Assembly (NCBI GenBank): GCA_003133815.1
Contig: PKZR01000297.1
Location: 167-7,100, forward strand
Direction: 5' to 3'
From: Limisphaerales bacterium
Lineage (GTDB): Bacteria > Verrucomicrobiota > Verrucomicrobiia > Limisphaerales > UBA11358
Length of the DNA stretch: 6,934 bases
The stretch's first letter is position 1, and each line of letters opens with the position of its first letter. Below are positions 6,543 to 6,934 of the stretch, in pieces. The notes beneath the pieces were generated by a model. It ran no database searches. It saw nothing but the letters and a program-made list of their open reading frames with translations, and had not been told where the DNA came from. Made by a program: the position numbers and the translations under genes.

Positions 6543-6934
6543 ATGTATTGGACTAAAACATTGATTCCTACGCTCCGCGAGGCCCCAGCAGACGCGGAGA
6601 TCATCTCCCATAAACTGCTGCTGCGCGCCGGCCTCATCCGCAAGCTCGCGGGCGGCGTCTATACTTTTCTCCCGCTGGGCCTGCGCGCTCTGCGCAAAGT
6701 CGAGCAGATCGTCCGCGAGGAAATGGACCGGGCAGCGGCCATTGAAATTTTGATGCCCGCGCTCCAGCCGCCGGAAATCTGGGAGGCGAGCGGCCGTGCG
6801 GAAACCGCCAGCAATGTGTTGTTCAAGGTCAAGGACAGCTCCGGCCGCCAATGGTTTTTGAGCCCCACCGCCGAGGAGGTCGTAACCACGCTGGCGGCGA
6901 ACGAGATCAATTCCTACCGCCAGCTGCCGAAGAA
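6543..6934 (+). CDS. proS: Prolyl-tRNA synthetase, N-terminal part (runs off window)
   Basis: The first 130 residues of a class II aminoacyl-tRNA synthetase that charges tRNA-Pro with proline. After [19 protein letters not shown] comes the bacterial ProRS signature [21 protein letters not shown]. Motif 1 follows ([20 protein letters not shown], then [10 protein letters not shown]). The substrate loop region is [11 protein letters not shown], where E. coli ProRS has GPTHEE: the T and second E of the TxE loop are kept while H is replaced by A. The ADAEIISH start and length before motif 1 resemble the bacterial-type (E. coli-like) enzyme. The start at 6543 matches the family N-terminus; no Shine-Dalgarno is visible in front of it. 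The motif 2 core, motif 3, editing and anticodon-binding regions lie beyond the window. Confidence 0.95.
   Translation, partial: MYWTKTLIPTLREAPADAEIISHKLLLRAGLIRKLAGGVYTFLPLGLRALRKVEQIVREEMDRAAAIEILMPALQPPEIWEASGRAETASNVLFKVKDSSGRQWFLSPTAEEVVTTLAANEINSYRQLPK

Noticed and set aside
6468..6851. Minus-strand open frame overlapping the proS start
   Set aside because: It is antisense to clear ProRS sequence, and its C-terminus is the translated tandem element.

Overview
The window looks like chromosomal DNA from a GC-rich member of the Verrucomicrobiota. The best lineage clue is the 139-residue protein at 5091-5510, which I recognise as the Minf_1886-type conserved hypothetical, a family known mainly from Verrucomicrobia and Planctomycetes. 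A short GTGTCTT-type tandem element at 6503-6526 fits environmental genomes of this kind. The taxon is inferred from these signs, not proven.

Layout. Bases 1-149 hold no convincing gene. The minus strand then carries four genes, transcribed right to left: a 43-residue single-helix membrane protein (5512-5643), the Minf_1886-type protein (5091-5510, starting one base after the previous stop), a 1335-residue membrane-bound one-module NRPS (1014-5021), and a 4'-phosphopantetheinyl transferase (150-896). The NRPS and transferase are separated by 117 bp that contain a possible promoter and an AT-rich palindrome. A divergent gap (5644-5708) separates these from the plus strand, which carries a fumarylacetoacetate-hydrolase-family enzyme (5709-6464), the tandem element, and the start of prolyl-tRNA synthetase (6543 to beyond the window edge).

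The main point of interest is the NRPS. Its order is adenylation domain, thiolation domain, then three repeats of a membrane helix pair followed by a hexapeptide-like soluble domain. There is no ordinary condensation or thioesterase domain. This is the architecture of epsilon-poly-L-lysine synthetase (Pls) of Streptomyces. The specificity residues I read from the adenylation domain (D-A-E-S-I-G-T-V-I-K) include an acidic residue suited to a basic side chain. The neighbouring transferase could load the carrier serine. Together they form a compact candidate system for a cationic homo-poly- or oligo(amino acid) in a verrucomicrobium. The product is inferred from sequence only, and no exporter, hydrolase or dedicated regulator is visible in the window.
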